Of a DNA stretch of 64,000 nt, positions 33,501 to 43,876 are shown piece by piece (the first letter of the stretch is position 1; every line of letters starts with the position of its first letter). The stretch is from Corinectria fuckeliana (Eukaryota; Ascomycota; Sordariomycetes; Hypocreales; Nectriaceae): assembly GCA_019137255.1 (NCBI GenBank), contig WPDH01000018.1, forward strand, positions 372,001-436,000, written 5' to 3'. The translations under genes and the position numbers were made by a program. Below the pieces are notes generated by a model, which searched no databases, was not told the origin of the DNA, and worked only from the letters and a program-made list of their open reading frames with translations.

Positions 33501-34397
33501 GCTGTGCAATTGGTCCGGTTCGCGACCAAGATAGTGTCTAGCGTCCACTAACCCCTCCTCTCGGTTCCGGCTGCCATGGTTGGCCGAATCAAGGCGATAT
33601 ATCAAGACGATGAATGGGGTGTCCAGGTTTGGACCCGCTGCCGCCCACGATGTGAAGTCCCCCGTTCTTTAGCCGTACCAGTTAAGAGCCATCCCGGATG
33701 CCCCAACCAGCTGCTAGCCCGCCCGACGGAATTCCGGCAGCGTTGCAGCTCCAGTCCTGCATGTAAGCTTTCTCTGTTTAGCCGCGGGCACGGGACTGAA
33801 GTTTGCAGACGAACGACAGCCGGCCTCAAGATATATGGCCGAGTTGACGTGGACCAGTCTCGAGCATGCACCTCGTCTCGGACTTTTCCCGGTACGCTAC
33901 GTATAGACAGGCCCAGCCACCTAGCCGGGCACAGATTGTGCTCCTGATCTGCATCAGCCGTTGAATCGGGCCACGACAACTAGCCAGCAGCTGCTTTGTG
34001 CTATGTCATGGACGGCGTCTGGTGGTTACCGGCCGGCGGGTGCCGTGATTGGCGCGGGAGTTGAGATGCGTCGGTCGTACAGCCACCGAACCAAGTCTAT
34101 CCGCATTGAGGCAACCCCACATTGCCATCAAGTACGAGCTCTCCGAACCCTGCTCATCCTGATGGGCGTGGGGAACTCAGATTCGGGTGCGACCAAACAT
34201 ATACCGATGAGAGACCGCATGACCTTCAAATTTTCCTCCGCAATGGAATGATTTAAAGACATCCGGGGGTCCTCGTTGTGGCCGGGTGAACTTCCTCTCT
34301 CCTCGATACCTGCTCCCGACTTCGATATCTGCAGAAGCACCGAACCCGACAGCATCAAAGAGCAGCCAAACTAAAGACCAGAACCACCCTCTTTGCC
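30577..34397. other. Gene-poor region, 3.8 kb
   Basis: Many short frames on both strands, none protein-like over more than about 100 codons and none with consistent splice sites that I could join. It may contain eroded sequence. The last 400 bp are the lad1 promoter, with two short matches to the carbon-catabolite repressor consensus SYGGRG (34168-34173 and 34263-34268), which is weak evidence. Confidence 0.45.
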
Positions 34398-35592
34398 ATG
34401 AGCCCCTCCGCAACTGATGTCTCCCCGGCGGCGATTGATGTCAAGTCATCGCTGAAGCCCAACATTGGTGTCTACACCAACCCCAATCACGATCTGTGGG
34501 TGAACCCGGCCGAGCCCAGCGCCGAGAGTGTCACGGCTGGCACCGATCTGAAGACCGGCGAGGTCTCGGTTGCTATTCGAAGTACTGGAATATGCGGGTA
34601 AGTCTTGAAGATCTCCGGGAACCCCACTCGCTTCAGTCGTCATACTCACCACCATCAACAGCTCCGATGTGCACTTCTGGCACGCTGGCTGCATTGGGCC
34701 CATGATTGTGGAGGGCGATCACATCCTAGGCCACGAGTCGGCTGGCGAGGTCATCGCTGTGCACCCTTCGGTGACAAACCTCAAGGTTGGCGACCGGATT
34801 GCCATCGAGCCCAACATTCCCTGTGGCACCTGCGAGCCCTGCCTTACCGGCCGATACAACGGTTGCGAAACTGTCCAATTCCTATCGACGCCCCCGGTCC
34901 CCGGTATGCTGCGACGATACATTAACCACCCGGCAGTCTGGTGCCACAAGATCGGAACTATGTCTTATGAGGACGGCGCGATGCTGGAGCCTCTGAGCGT
35001 TGCCCTTGCCGGCATGCAGAGAGCCAACATCACTCTCGGAGACCCGGTGCTGATCTGCGGCGCGGGCCCAATCGGCCTGATCACCTTGCTCTGCTGCGCT
35101 GCTGCTGGCGCCGCGCCCATTGTCATCACCGATATCTCGGAGAGCAGACTGGCCTTTGCCAAGGAGCTCTGCCCGCGAGTCATCACACACAAGGTTGAGA
35201 GGATGTCGGCCGAGGACAGCGCCAAGGCCATTGTCAAGGCCTTCAACGGCGTGGAGCCCACCATCGCCATGGAGTGTACCGGCGTCGAGAGCAGTATCTC
35301 CGCTGCTATCTGGGCGGTCAAGTTTGGCGGAAAGGTGTTTGTCATCGGCGTGGGCAAGAACGAGATTAACATCCCGTTCATGCGCGCCAGCGTCCGGGAG
35401 GTTGATATTCAGCTGCAGTACCGATACTGCAACACCTGGCCCCGGGCGATTCGTCTGGTAGAGAGCGGCGTGATCGACCTGTCCAGGCTGGTCACTCACC
35501 GGTTCAAATTGGAGGATGCTCTTCAGGCCTTTGAGACGTCGGCGAACCCCAAGAGCGGAGCGATCAAGGTCATGATTCAGAGCCTGGATTAA
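34398..35592 (+). CDS. lad1: L-arabinitol 4-dehydrogenase
   Basis: Two exons, 34398-34597 and 34662-35592, giving 376 residues, the family's usual length. The enzyme oxidises L-arabinitol to L-xylulose with NAD+ in fungal L-arabinose catabolism, in the cytosol. Catalytic zinc residues are in ICGSDVHFW and GHESAGE. The structural zinc cysteines are in CGTCEPCLTGRYNGC. The Rossmann motif GAGPIGL is followed by VITDISESRL, whose Asp favours NAD+. The ending KSGAIKVMIQSLD and the segment LQYRYCNTWPRAIRL are as in known LAD proteins rather than sorbitol or xylitol dehydrogenases. The intron GTAAGT...CAG splits a Gly codon. Family regulation is by pentose-responsive activators and carbon repression; the sequence itself shows only weak repressor-like sites. 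Confidence 0.95.
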
Positions 35593-36253
35593 GGGCGGCG
35601 TGGGGGATACAAATTGAATGGTGCTTGGCGTAAATTTGGCGATTGAGGCACAGCATTTATGTCTGGGAATATATAAATACGGGGAAGGTGAATGAAGAAG
35701 AACCTCGATGCGTTTGTTTTGTCAGAACATGAGCCGTGGGCCGATTTAACGATAGTACAGAATGGATTTGACGATCATGAAAGGCGTAAAGGGTCGAGTT
35801 CATGCCTTGATAACGAGGAGAGTAATGTCTATAATACCTACTAGTAGCATGTAACAGACTCAGTAATCAAGCAGCCGCCAGCGACGCGCTTACCCTTCTA
35901 CTCAGCAGTTGGGAGAAGGCTCCTCAATTACTAGACAGGTAAGCAGTAGCTCGAGGTGAGGCAATGGCAAGAAGGTACCCGGGTGCCTGCCGCCGTAGTT
36001 GCCGCCCGTTCGCCCAGGCACTGCGCTACTGCGGTTCCAAAAGTAGACTAGCGCCATCTGTCCGTCGGCACCAACGTGCCAACCACCACCTAGCGACTTC
36101 TCCCGAGCTTTTTTTCTCCCTCAGTCGACCTCGCTCCCGATCACGACCAGCTTCTACTCCATCAATTGACCACCCGCCGTCGGTCCCATCACCTCCGGAG
36201 CTCCGATATCGATTCCCGCGAGGCCTTCTCATACCCCCCCCCGGTCCGCCATC
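35593..36253. other. Intergenic, 661 bp
   Basis: 3' end of lad1 and promoter of the ATP synthase subunit gene. The leader before 36254 is C/T-rich. Confidence 0.5.
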
Positions 36254-36958
36254 ATGCAGTCGCTCGCCCGCCCCATGCTCCGCTCGCCGGCTCTTCGCCT
36301 GGCCGCTCGCCGGTTCGAGAGCAACGCCGCATCCAGGGCCACCGAGGCCGCCTCCAAAGCTACCGAGGCCGCCAAGGATACCGCGGCCAAGGCGAGGGAA
36401 GGTCTGTCACGGGTTACCACCGCGGCCGGCCCTGCTATCGCTGGCGCCGCCAAGGGCCTCACCGCAGCCCTGGGCAAGGTTGGCGGACGAACGGGCAAGG
36501 TCGTCAGCTTCGTTGAGCGTACGTTGGAATCGCGTCAATTGTGATACTTGGATCATAGGGTACTGACGAATTGAGCAGGCCAGGTCCCTTGGGTGGTTTA
36601 CTACTCCAAGGTCACCCTTGAGGTTGGCAAGATTGTCTTCCATGCTCAGAAGATGAGCCCTCCGTAAGCCTTCTCCTTAGTTGACGCCCGGATCGACGGA
36701 ACGTACCGCTAACCCTTTACCATCAGCTCTGCGGCCACCTTCCAGACCTACTACCAGAACCTACTCCAGTCCATCCAAAACCGGTCCATTCTGCAATCGT
36801 CACAGAACCTCATCCAGTCGGCCCGGAATATCGGCACTCCCCAGCTCGCCGCTGGCGGCGTCGTCGTTGCTGAGCTCCTCGGCTTCTTCACTGTTGGTGA
36901 GATTATTGGCCGATTCAAGCTGGTTGGCTACCGTGGCGAGACTGGCTCGCACCACTAA
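36254..36958 (+). CDS. atp20: ATP synthase subunit g, mitochondrial
   Basis: Three exons, 36254-36518, 36579-36663 and 36727-36958, giving 193 residues. The introns use GTACGT/CAG and GTAAGC/CAG and keep frame. The N-terminal 25 residues (Leu/Arg-rich, no acids early) are a mitochondrial presequence. An Ala/Lys-rich helix follows. The conserved domain runs from PWVVYYSKVTLEVGKIVF to the single membrane helix near the C-terminus, which contains GEIIG, a GxxxG motif like that used for ATP synthase dimerisation. The ending GRFKLVGYRGE is typical. Subunit g works with subunit e to dimerise the F1Fo enzyme and shape cristae. The Ala-rich N-terminal extension is longer than in yeast, which is common in filamentous fungi. 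Confidence 0.93.
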
Positions 36959-38873
36959 GCGGCTCCTCGTGGCGGAGTAGAGGCGGCGGCGTGAGGAAGT
37001 TAGACGAGGTGGACAGGCGAGGAGTGGGCTATAGATAGACTTGGCCTGCCTTGGGCTCGAGTAACGCCTAGGAAGGGCTGATTGGAAACCATTCGAGGCT
37101 GTTATCCAGGGAGTTGGAGGATACCCAATCTCGCTGGGACCTCGATGCTTGTCCTTTACGAGCACATTTCTTTTGTAGAACTGTACACCAACTATGCTGC
37201 AGTCGGCCTCTGGCCGCTGTGATCAATTCAAAGTCGTTCAATGAATGATCCCTACCATCTTCAGCTTCAGCTGACGTCAGTGCAAACCTGATAAATAAAT
37301 ACCTAAGCAATGCCTCAGTTCTTTAGGTAATACGAGGCGGGACTAAGGAACGTAAAGATGGGGAGGAAGCCGGTGGTATAAGGATAGCCTCGCCTTGTTT
37401 GCCTCAGACCACGATGGGTCCTCCAAAGTCGCAGAAGGACCCGATTCCGGTGCCGTCTTTGTTTCTGCCAATGCAAGCGAGCTTCATAAATTAACGTTGA
37501 GACTTTGAGCGGGAGGATCTCAATCACATACCTCGAAAGTGGACATGGCTGTACTATGATAATTTAATAGAGCAACACAATGCGAGTTGAAGACTGATGC
37601 TTCGCCCATGCATACATGCTGGTAGCTTTTATCTGTGAGTAATGGGAAGTCCCGCTGAATTATCCTCCAAATTGCTTAAGTAGTAGGGTTGCTCGCTAAG
37701 ATCACGCGACTATTGCTCATACTGAGTAGATGGTGAGGACCATGCGTGACATGGATACATGAGTACTGAAGTCAAAAGACTTCGAGGGTATACATTTTAC
37801 TCCTTTGTGATTTAGACTCTCCGTGTATTCACTACACTACAACACAGGAGCCTCAGTTGAGGCTTTGGTATAGACGTAGAGGTTTCTTGGCCGGACCCAA
37901 GTCCGCCAGACCGGCCATACACACCATCAAGCACTGCTGTCTAGGCAGAGTAGTTGGACAGCGTCGAAAGCACATGCTTCCTGATTTTCCCACTCCATAC
38001 CCATGCTTCTCCATGTTGCGACCCATCATGGTGTATTTTGGTGCCTTTACGAGATGAGCATTGCTCATTACTCGTCAGTACTTAAGGGACAACCGCGTGA
38101 AGGATAGGCCACCGGCTTGCCCATGAGTCGGTGCCAAAACGAAATGAGAATTTGTCTTGATTTCCATCCGCGCCTGGTAACCTGGAACGTGTTGAAAGAC
38201 ATCCTTGCGGTTGCCAAAGCCCAGACCGCCAACAAGGCAAATGGCGACGCAGAGATGATAGATCACTCGACCATCGAAGAGCGGGTACGGATGGAGCTGA
38301 AGACCCGGATCATACAACCCCAGCCCCGGTCTCAGGTTTATTATGAGTCGCTGCGCAAGAAGTCGGCGGCTAAATCAAGAATGTATCCTGGCCGATACCC
38401 TTGTCCCCGGCTGGTCTGGAGCGCTTAGCTACCAGGGCGATGAACTTTGATTAAGTCGCAAAAAATCTGGCCATCAGGATTCGTGCTGAAACCAACCGCA
38501 TAATCCACTTCCAGAAGTGGTTGACTGTTGGCCCACAACCAATTTCTCGCTGTTGGCTCGGGGTATCCTGGTGGCCAAGAACGAATTTCGAATGCGCTTT
38601 GAAGGACCGACCAACTCCGAATGTCATATAGGATTTTCAAACGGGAAGACGAGTCGCAATGGCATCAAAGCTTTTGTAGGGATAGCGCATCGCACAGAAG
38701 TAGCATCCAGCGCAAAATCCCCTTTTCAGCATGATGAGATGAGAGCACCTGCCGGGTTCGACCTAGGAGAGTCCTGTTCCTGTCATCCCTGGTATCGATT
38801 TTAAAACTATGGTGATAGGAGGAGTTTGCTCGGCTTCTTTCGAAAGTTGAGACGAAAACGCAGCTCGGCAACT
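36959..38873. other. Intergenic, 1.9 kb, possible eroded coding sequence
   Basis: No gene can be modelled. A minus frame at 38425-38640 (LWANSQPLLEVDYAVGFS) and a plus frame at 38117-38428 read somewhat like protein, but they have no partners, no clear splice sites and no recognised domain. They may be remnants. Confidence 0.4.
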
Positions 38874-40149
38874 TTATCGATGTTCGGGTTTTCTGGCCGT
38901 CCATACATGTCTGGGTCTAAATCAGCTTCCTGACCGTAGAGAAACATGTTCCAGAGGAAGAGAACATGGTAAGTACTCACATATTGCAGTAGGTGTGGTG
39001 CCGCAGGACGCAAATCTCCTTCTTCACTTTCGCGCACAGTTCACGTACGTCGACATCAATCCACCCCTTCTTCTCGACTAGAGGCATGATGCTCAAGGCC
39101 TCTAGACTGTGAGTCAATCCGAGGTTGAACCATCTTGCAAGCTCCCGCTCAGCTCTGTCAAGGGACCAGGGGCACACGTAAGCTCTGATAACCTCCTCCT
39201 TAAGATCTGTGAAGCCTGCTGCCTCGATCATTTGACGTGTCTCCGCTGGCCGCACTCTTGCACTGCGGCCAAACTCGTCCATGCCCTCGAGGAAGAGCTC
39301 GGCCCAGAGTTCGAAATCGGACTCTTCTGGCCTTCCATCATCATCGCACCTCGGTGTCCAGTCAACCTCGACTTGCTCCATGTGACCTATACCTGGGGCT
39401 AGATGCCTAGTCAAAGATTAGGTACAGTGGTAGTCCAGTAGAACGGACGAACCTACTCAAAGATGTTTCGATATGTCTGTGGCCAGAGATCTGTTTCAAG
39501 GCTACCCAAGAGCATTCGAAGGTGTATCAAATCACAATCAGTGAAAAGAGGGTCCCATACGGGCTCCTCAATGTCAAACTGGAAAGGGAGAACTCCAGGC
39601 GGGATTCTGCATAGCGTCAGCAAGTGGTCATTCTCTGAGCCTTGACAAGCTTACAGAGGAGGCTGGATTTGGTTGAGGTCCACGGCCAAGATCTGGCAGT
39701 TTTCGAAGCATCTAAGAGCGATGTGTCAGCTAGGAGCAAAGCAATACCACGCTTTGGGCATACTCTTCGGCTACATTGATTCCCCAAATAGCTGTTCCTG
39801 TTCCAAGGTCGATGATTTTGGGAGCTTGGCGTACGATTGGCGAGTGGAACGGCTTGCCATCGCGAGCCACCAGGAAAACCTTGTGTAGAATGTCAAGCCT
39901 ATTAAGCTCTTCCTACATTGGGTTAGCCAGAGCAGTTGCGGCTAAGGTGAAGAGGCTATCTCACAGCATCAATGGGAAACAAATACTTCCCGCGCCTCCA
40001 GGTACCAAAGAAGCGGCCGTGTTCCCATTCGCCGTCTTTGAGAACCCTCCCCGCCGCTCCAGGTATGCTAATGCAAACAGCCGTTAGATGAACAGGTGGG
40101 GTACAGGAAATATACAGGCTGAAGAAGCGTACCTAATTTGAGCAGCCAT
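38874..40149 (-). CDS. LaeA-like SAM-dependent methyltransferase
   Basis: Seven exons on the minus strand: 40149-40133, 40067-39965, 39912-39764, 39711-39655, 39606-39457, 39406-38981 and 38910-38874, giving 312 residues. All six introns are 48-70 nt with GT-AG ends, and frame is exact throughout. The protein shows a family opening (DGEWEHGRFFGTWRRGKYLF), the SAM motif IIDLGTGTAIWGINVAEE, the post-I acid in ILAVDLNQIQPP, and DIEEPVW, LAPGIGHMEQVEVDW and RQMIEAAGF. This is the LaeA/class I methyltransferase group that is widespread in filamentous fungi; most members have unknown substrates, and some influence secondary metabolism. The last exon is the least certain: its acceptor gives IHVWTARKPEHR, while other acceptors are possible. 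No biosynthetic genes lie nearby. Confidence 0.88.
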
Positions 40150-40974
40150 GACGACCGCAGAAGAATTTGAAGTGCGGGTGAAGCACGGGCGAAGTGCAAG
40201 AATGGCAGAGTCGTGAGGCTTCTTGGGCGGGTGACAAAACAGACCCAAGCTAGCGGCCTAGGCGGCAGACGAAGAGTTGACTGTATCAAACTAGAACCAA
40301 GGAGCACCAAGCAATGATAGCTAGCTACCTGACGAAAGTTAACAACAGGCCCGAAAAGTAGTAGCAAGGTTCCAAAGGCTTTCAAACAAGAGCATTGACG
40401 GTGAAAACAATGCCCCAACGAGCAGAAGCAAAATGACAGCGGTTTGGGGGTTTTCAAGCTTCCGGACGAGACAAGCAACGGCAAAGCGGTCACTTGGGCA
40501 ACCTCCATTTTATGGCAACGGATCTAACCTAGGTAAACCTCGAAGCTCACCAGCCAAACGAGCTGGGGACGTAGCGAGATATACCGGACAGCGGAAGACT
40601 TGCCATTCAATGCAACAAACACTGTCCTCGTTGTGGTACAAGGTGCCTTCTGCCACTGCCTGTCCTAGGGAAGCTCCCGTCGACGGCGGCCCGTTCGAGG
40701 ACGGAGGGAAACGGGAGGGATGTCACGCGTGATGGGAGCACTCGAGCTTCGCAAGCGCAGCACGGAGAGGAGCACAAGGCGGGACTTACAAAGACGAATC
40801 TAGGCTGTATGAAGTGGAACAGAACCGGGTCCGAGAACAGAGTGGTACGGGAATGGCAGAGGAAGGACAGCAGGGCCTGGACCTAAGACAACGGGCAGGA
40901 TTGGTTGGCAAGCGATGGCAGGGCCTAGGATTCTCGAAAGAGGGGCGCCGCAGGCCTAGGGGCGTTTTCGATAC

Positions 40975-41008
40975 GGAGACGGGGGACGGAGACGGAGACG
41001 GAGACGGG
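40975..41008 (+). repeat. GGAGAC hexamer repeats
   Basis: One GGAGAC unit, a spacer and then three tandem GGAGAC units. Confidence 0.85.
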
Positions 41009-41171
41009 AGAGAGCTGCTGCCGTGCAGGCGAAGTCGCGCTTGCAGAAGTCAGCGCGGGATGGTGACAGCGGCGCGGGCTGGATCGTGAATATGCGTGTG
41101 GGTGGGTGGGTTTTTGCGCGTGCCAGAGAGCGTGTGAGTTTGCGTGTATGAGTTTTGAGATTGAGTTTTGA

Positions 41172-41199
41172 GTAGTAGGTAGTAGGTAGTAGGTAGCAG
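41172..41199 (+). repeat. GTAGTAG-type short tandem repeat
   Basis: Tandem AGTAGGT-like heptamers, the last unit changed to AGCAGGT. Confidence 0.85.
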
Positions 41200-42583
41200 G
41201 TATGAATGAGTAAGTATGAAGGCTGGGGGCACACGCGCAACGAGGTCGGGGAGGGGTATTTCCTGGATGGGTTTTGGGGGGCAGCTGTGGAACAGGAGAA
41301 GACGCTGGAGAAGTTGTAGAAGCAGAACCCAAAGGAGAAGCCGACGATATGAGGCAGGACAAGGCAATGAGAGGGCCAAGGGGGAGGATGAGGAAGAGGA
41401 AGAGGAAGGTTGGTGATTCTTATTGCCGGCCGGATGGGGACGTGGGAGGTGGAACATTTGGGACCTGGACACAAGGACGTGCGACCGTGGGTGTGGCCCT
41501 CTTTTCTTTTCCGCATCGCACCCCCGTCGACCGTTAGTCCATTGTTGTGATGCGCCGCGACAGCTTAAAGTGCACCGCTGGGGTCCTACTTACCTAGGTA
41601 GGTACGTATTAATTACTAGTAGTACTGCTTAGTAGTAAGTAGGTAAGGTGAGTAGGTAGTAGGTGGTTAGGGCCTGGGGCATCGGGGGACGGGAGTGGAC
41701 GACTAGCAGCCTGCCCTGCTAGCTACGAAGTACTGCCAGGGAGGTAGGCAGGTAAGGCACCTACGCCAGGAGGAAGTGAGGTGGAAAGTAGGAATAAGTA
41801 GTAGGTGGGAAGGTACTAGACTATGCAGCCAGGTCAGGTAAGGAGGCACGTCGGTCTGAGGTGGAAGGAACGACAAGGGCTAGAGGCGGATGGTGCCTAG
41901 GCAGGTCGGCCGATGGGGCGGGCAGTGAACCTGAAGAACCAAGGGGAAAAGGAAAGAGGAAGGGGTCAACCAACTCGGTTGCTCGAGGTCGCAACTTACT
42001 ACTCACTACGTAGTTACCCACCGGAGGTCCCTGTCAGAGTCCTCTATAACGGGCTCAGATCCATGCTAATTAGGAGGCAACCTGGAAACGAGCGACCTTG
42101 GGAGGCCACTGAAAGAGGACCGCTGGAGGGAGCTGTGCAATGAAAGATTCTGCTTAACACGCTTCAACTCTGCACATTCAGTATAAGGTAGTTTAAAATA
42201 ATCACAAGAGCGGTAGGTAAATAGTTGAAAGAACACGCAGATACCCCCTCTACAGCCCAAGTAAGGACAACAATGATTTCAAAAGTACCGTTTACATCAT
42301 CTTCTATTAACATTTTCCTACTCTAGGCGCATGCTGTAGAGGAATTCTCGTTGGCTTCCACTCTAGCGGTGGCCGCTAGGGGGACGGGGCGGGGCGGCCT
42401 GTTGGTCCGCGGGCGGGAGGTGGTGGGGAGGCGCCTGCGTTTCGGGGGTGGGTGTGCCCGCAACTGACCCGACTGCACCGGCCGGGTGTGCCTTGACGTC
42501 TAGACTAGGGCCTGCGCTGTGCCAGTTAGCGCGGGGCAGGGAAGAGAACATACCCGGGATACAGCAATGTGCGATGAATCGTG

Positions 42584-42606
42584 GATGGCGATGGCGATGG
42601 CGATGG
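42584..42606 (+). repeat. GATGGC hexamer repeat
   Basis: Three full GATGGC units and a partial fourth. Confidence 0.9.
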
Positions 42607-43532
42607 AAACCTACGTAGTGTGGTATGCCATTGATGAGAGCCGAGAGCACTGTAGGCTAGAACAGCAAGGCACGATGTGATAGTACGAGCATTGATACCG
42701 GTACTGACCGCGGCGCATCAGTACTCGTATTAACTCAGCAGTTTTACTAGTAATCTAGAAGCTCGCTCACAGTCTCACACGGAACCAAGAACAGCGGCAC
42801 CACAGCCCACAACCCGGGCTGTCTGCTCTTGATAGCTTAAGCGCTCCTCCCATTGACATGGGCGGAAGCGGTCAGCTCCATAGAAGTGGTAAGGTTATCA
42901 TCGGCAATTGGAGCCTACCTACCGTACCTAACCTAGGTACCTGTGCAAAACTTCGTTCACGTCAAACCCTCAGATCCTCTGGTTCGTTGTAGGTAGTTCT
43001 TCCACATCGCGCCTCGTTAGCGCCCATGGACCAGGGTCCGCCACGGCGTCACAACAGGCAGCGCCCCAAATTGCCCCTCAGCTTGCCCCAGCTGGTCGCG
43101 GGACGCAACCTGGAAGTGTCCTTGGTAGGGCACTTCGCATAGCACAGCACAGCACGACGACTACCTCCCACCCAACCCGATGCGGTGGACAGCTTCCTAG
43201 GTTTCTAGCCTTAATGCCCAAACTCACTGCTGCCGCGCGCCGCGGCGCCACCCTTGCGCTCTCCACGCGCATGGCAGCCAGTCAAGGGCGCCTCAGCGCA
43301 GGTAAGGTAGAGCCAGACGCCAAGCACCAAGAAGTGGAAGGAAGTGCGCCACCAGAACCAAGTGCAGCCCCCTTCCCACCCGTCCCGCACCTGCCCCGTC
43401 CCGGCGCCCACCAAGAACTCGGCGTGCCGTGGCCCTTGGCCCTCCGCACAAGCCAGTCCCTGTTGCTAGTAAAGGCTGGCTCAAGGCCCCATTTTCTTCC
43501 CGTCTTCTTCGTTTCGTCCCGTTGCTCCCGTT

Positions 43533-43556
43533 GGGGCTGGGGCTGGGGCTGGGGCA
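43533..43556 (+). repeat. GGGGCT hexamer repeat
   Basis: Three to four GGGGCT units. The G-runs give quadruplex potential. Confidence 0.85.
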
Positions 43557-43841
43557 GGAACTTTGGAAGGAAGCTCCCGGTGCGAACGTCCCATGCACTC
43601 TGCTGCACCTTCACAGGGGAAAGCTGCAGCTGGCACCACGCATACACGCGCTACATCGAGTACTAAGGTACCTGTCTGTCTGCACAAGCACCACTGCGCG
43701 CTTGAACCTCGACTTGGTTGCCGCCATCTGCACTTCCTCAGGCCTCAAAAGACACAAACCCAAGCTGTAGACTGACTGAGTACCTGCCTACAAGGCACAG
43801 ACATGGAAGCTACCAACCAGCCTGCCAGTTCAGTTACCAGC

Positions 43842-43876
43842 CCACCAACCAACCAACCAGCGTACCAACCAACCAA
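43842..43876 (+). repeat. CCAA-rich tandem repeat
   Basis: Two runs of ACCA/CCAA units separated by a few bases. Confidence 0.85.

Noticed and set aside
40925..41516. Overlapping minus-strand open frames of 140-186 codons
   Set aside because: All three frames of the strand are open because of simple repeats and C/T-rich sequence; no protein-like pattern.
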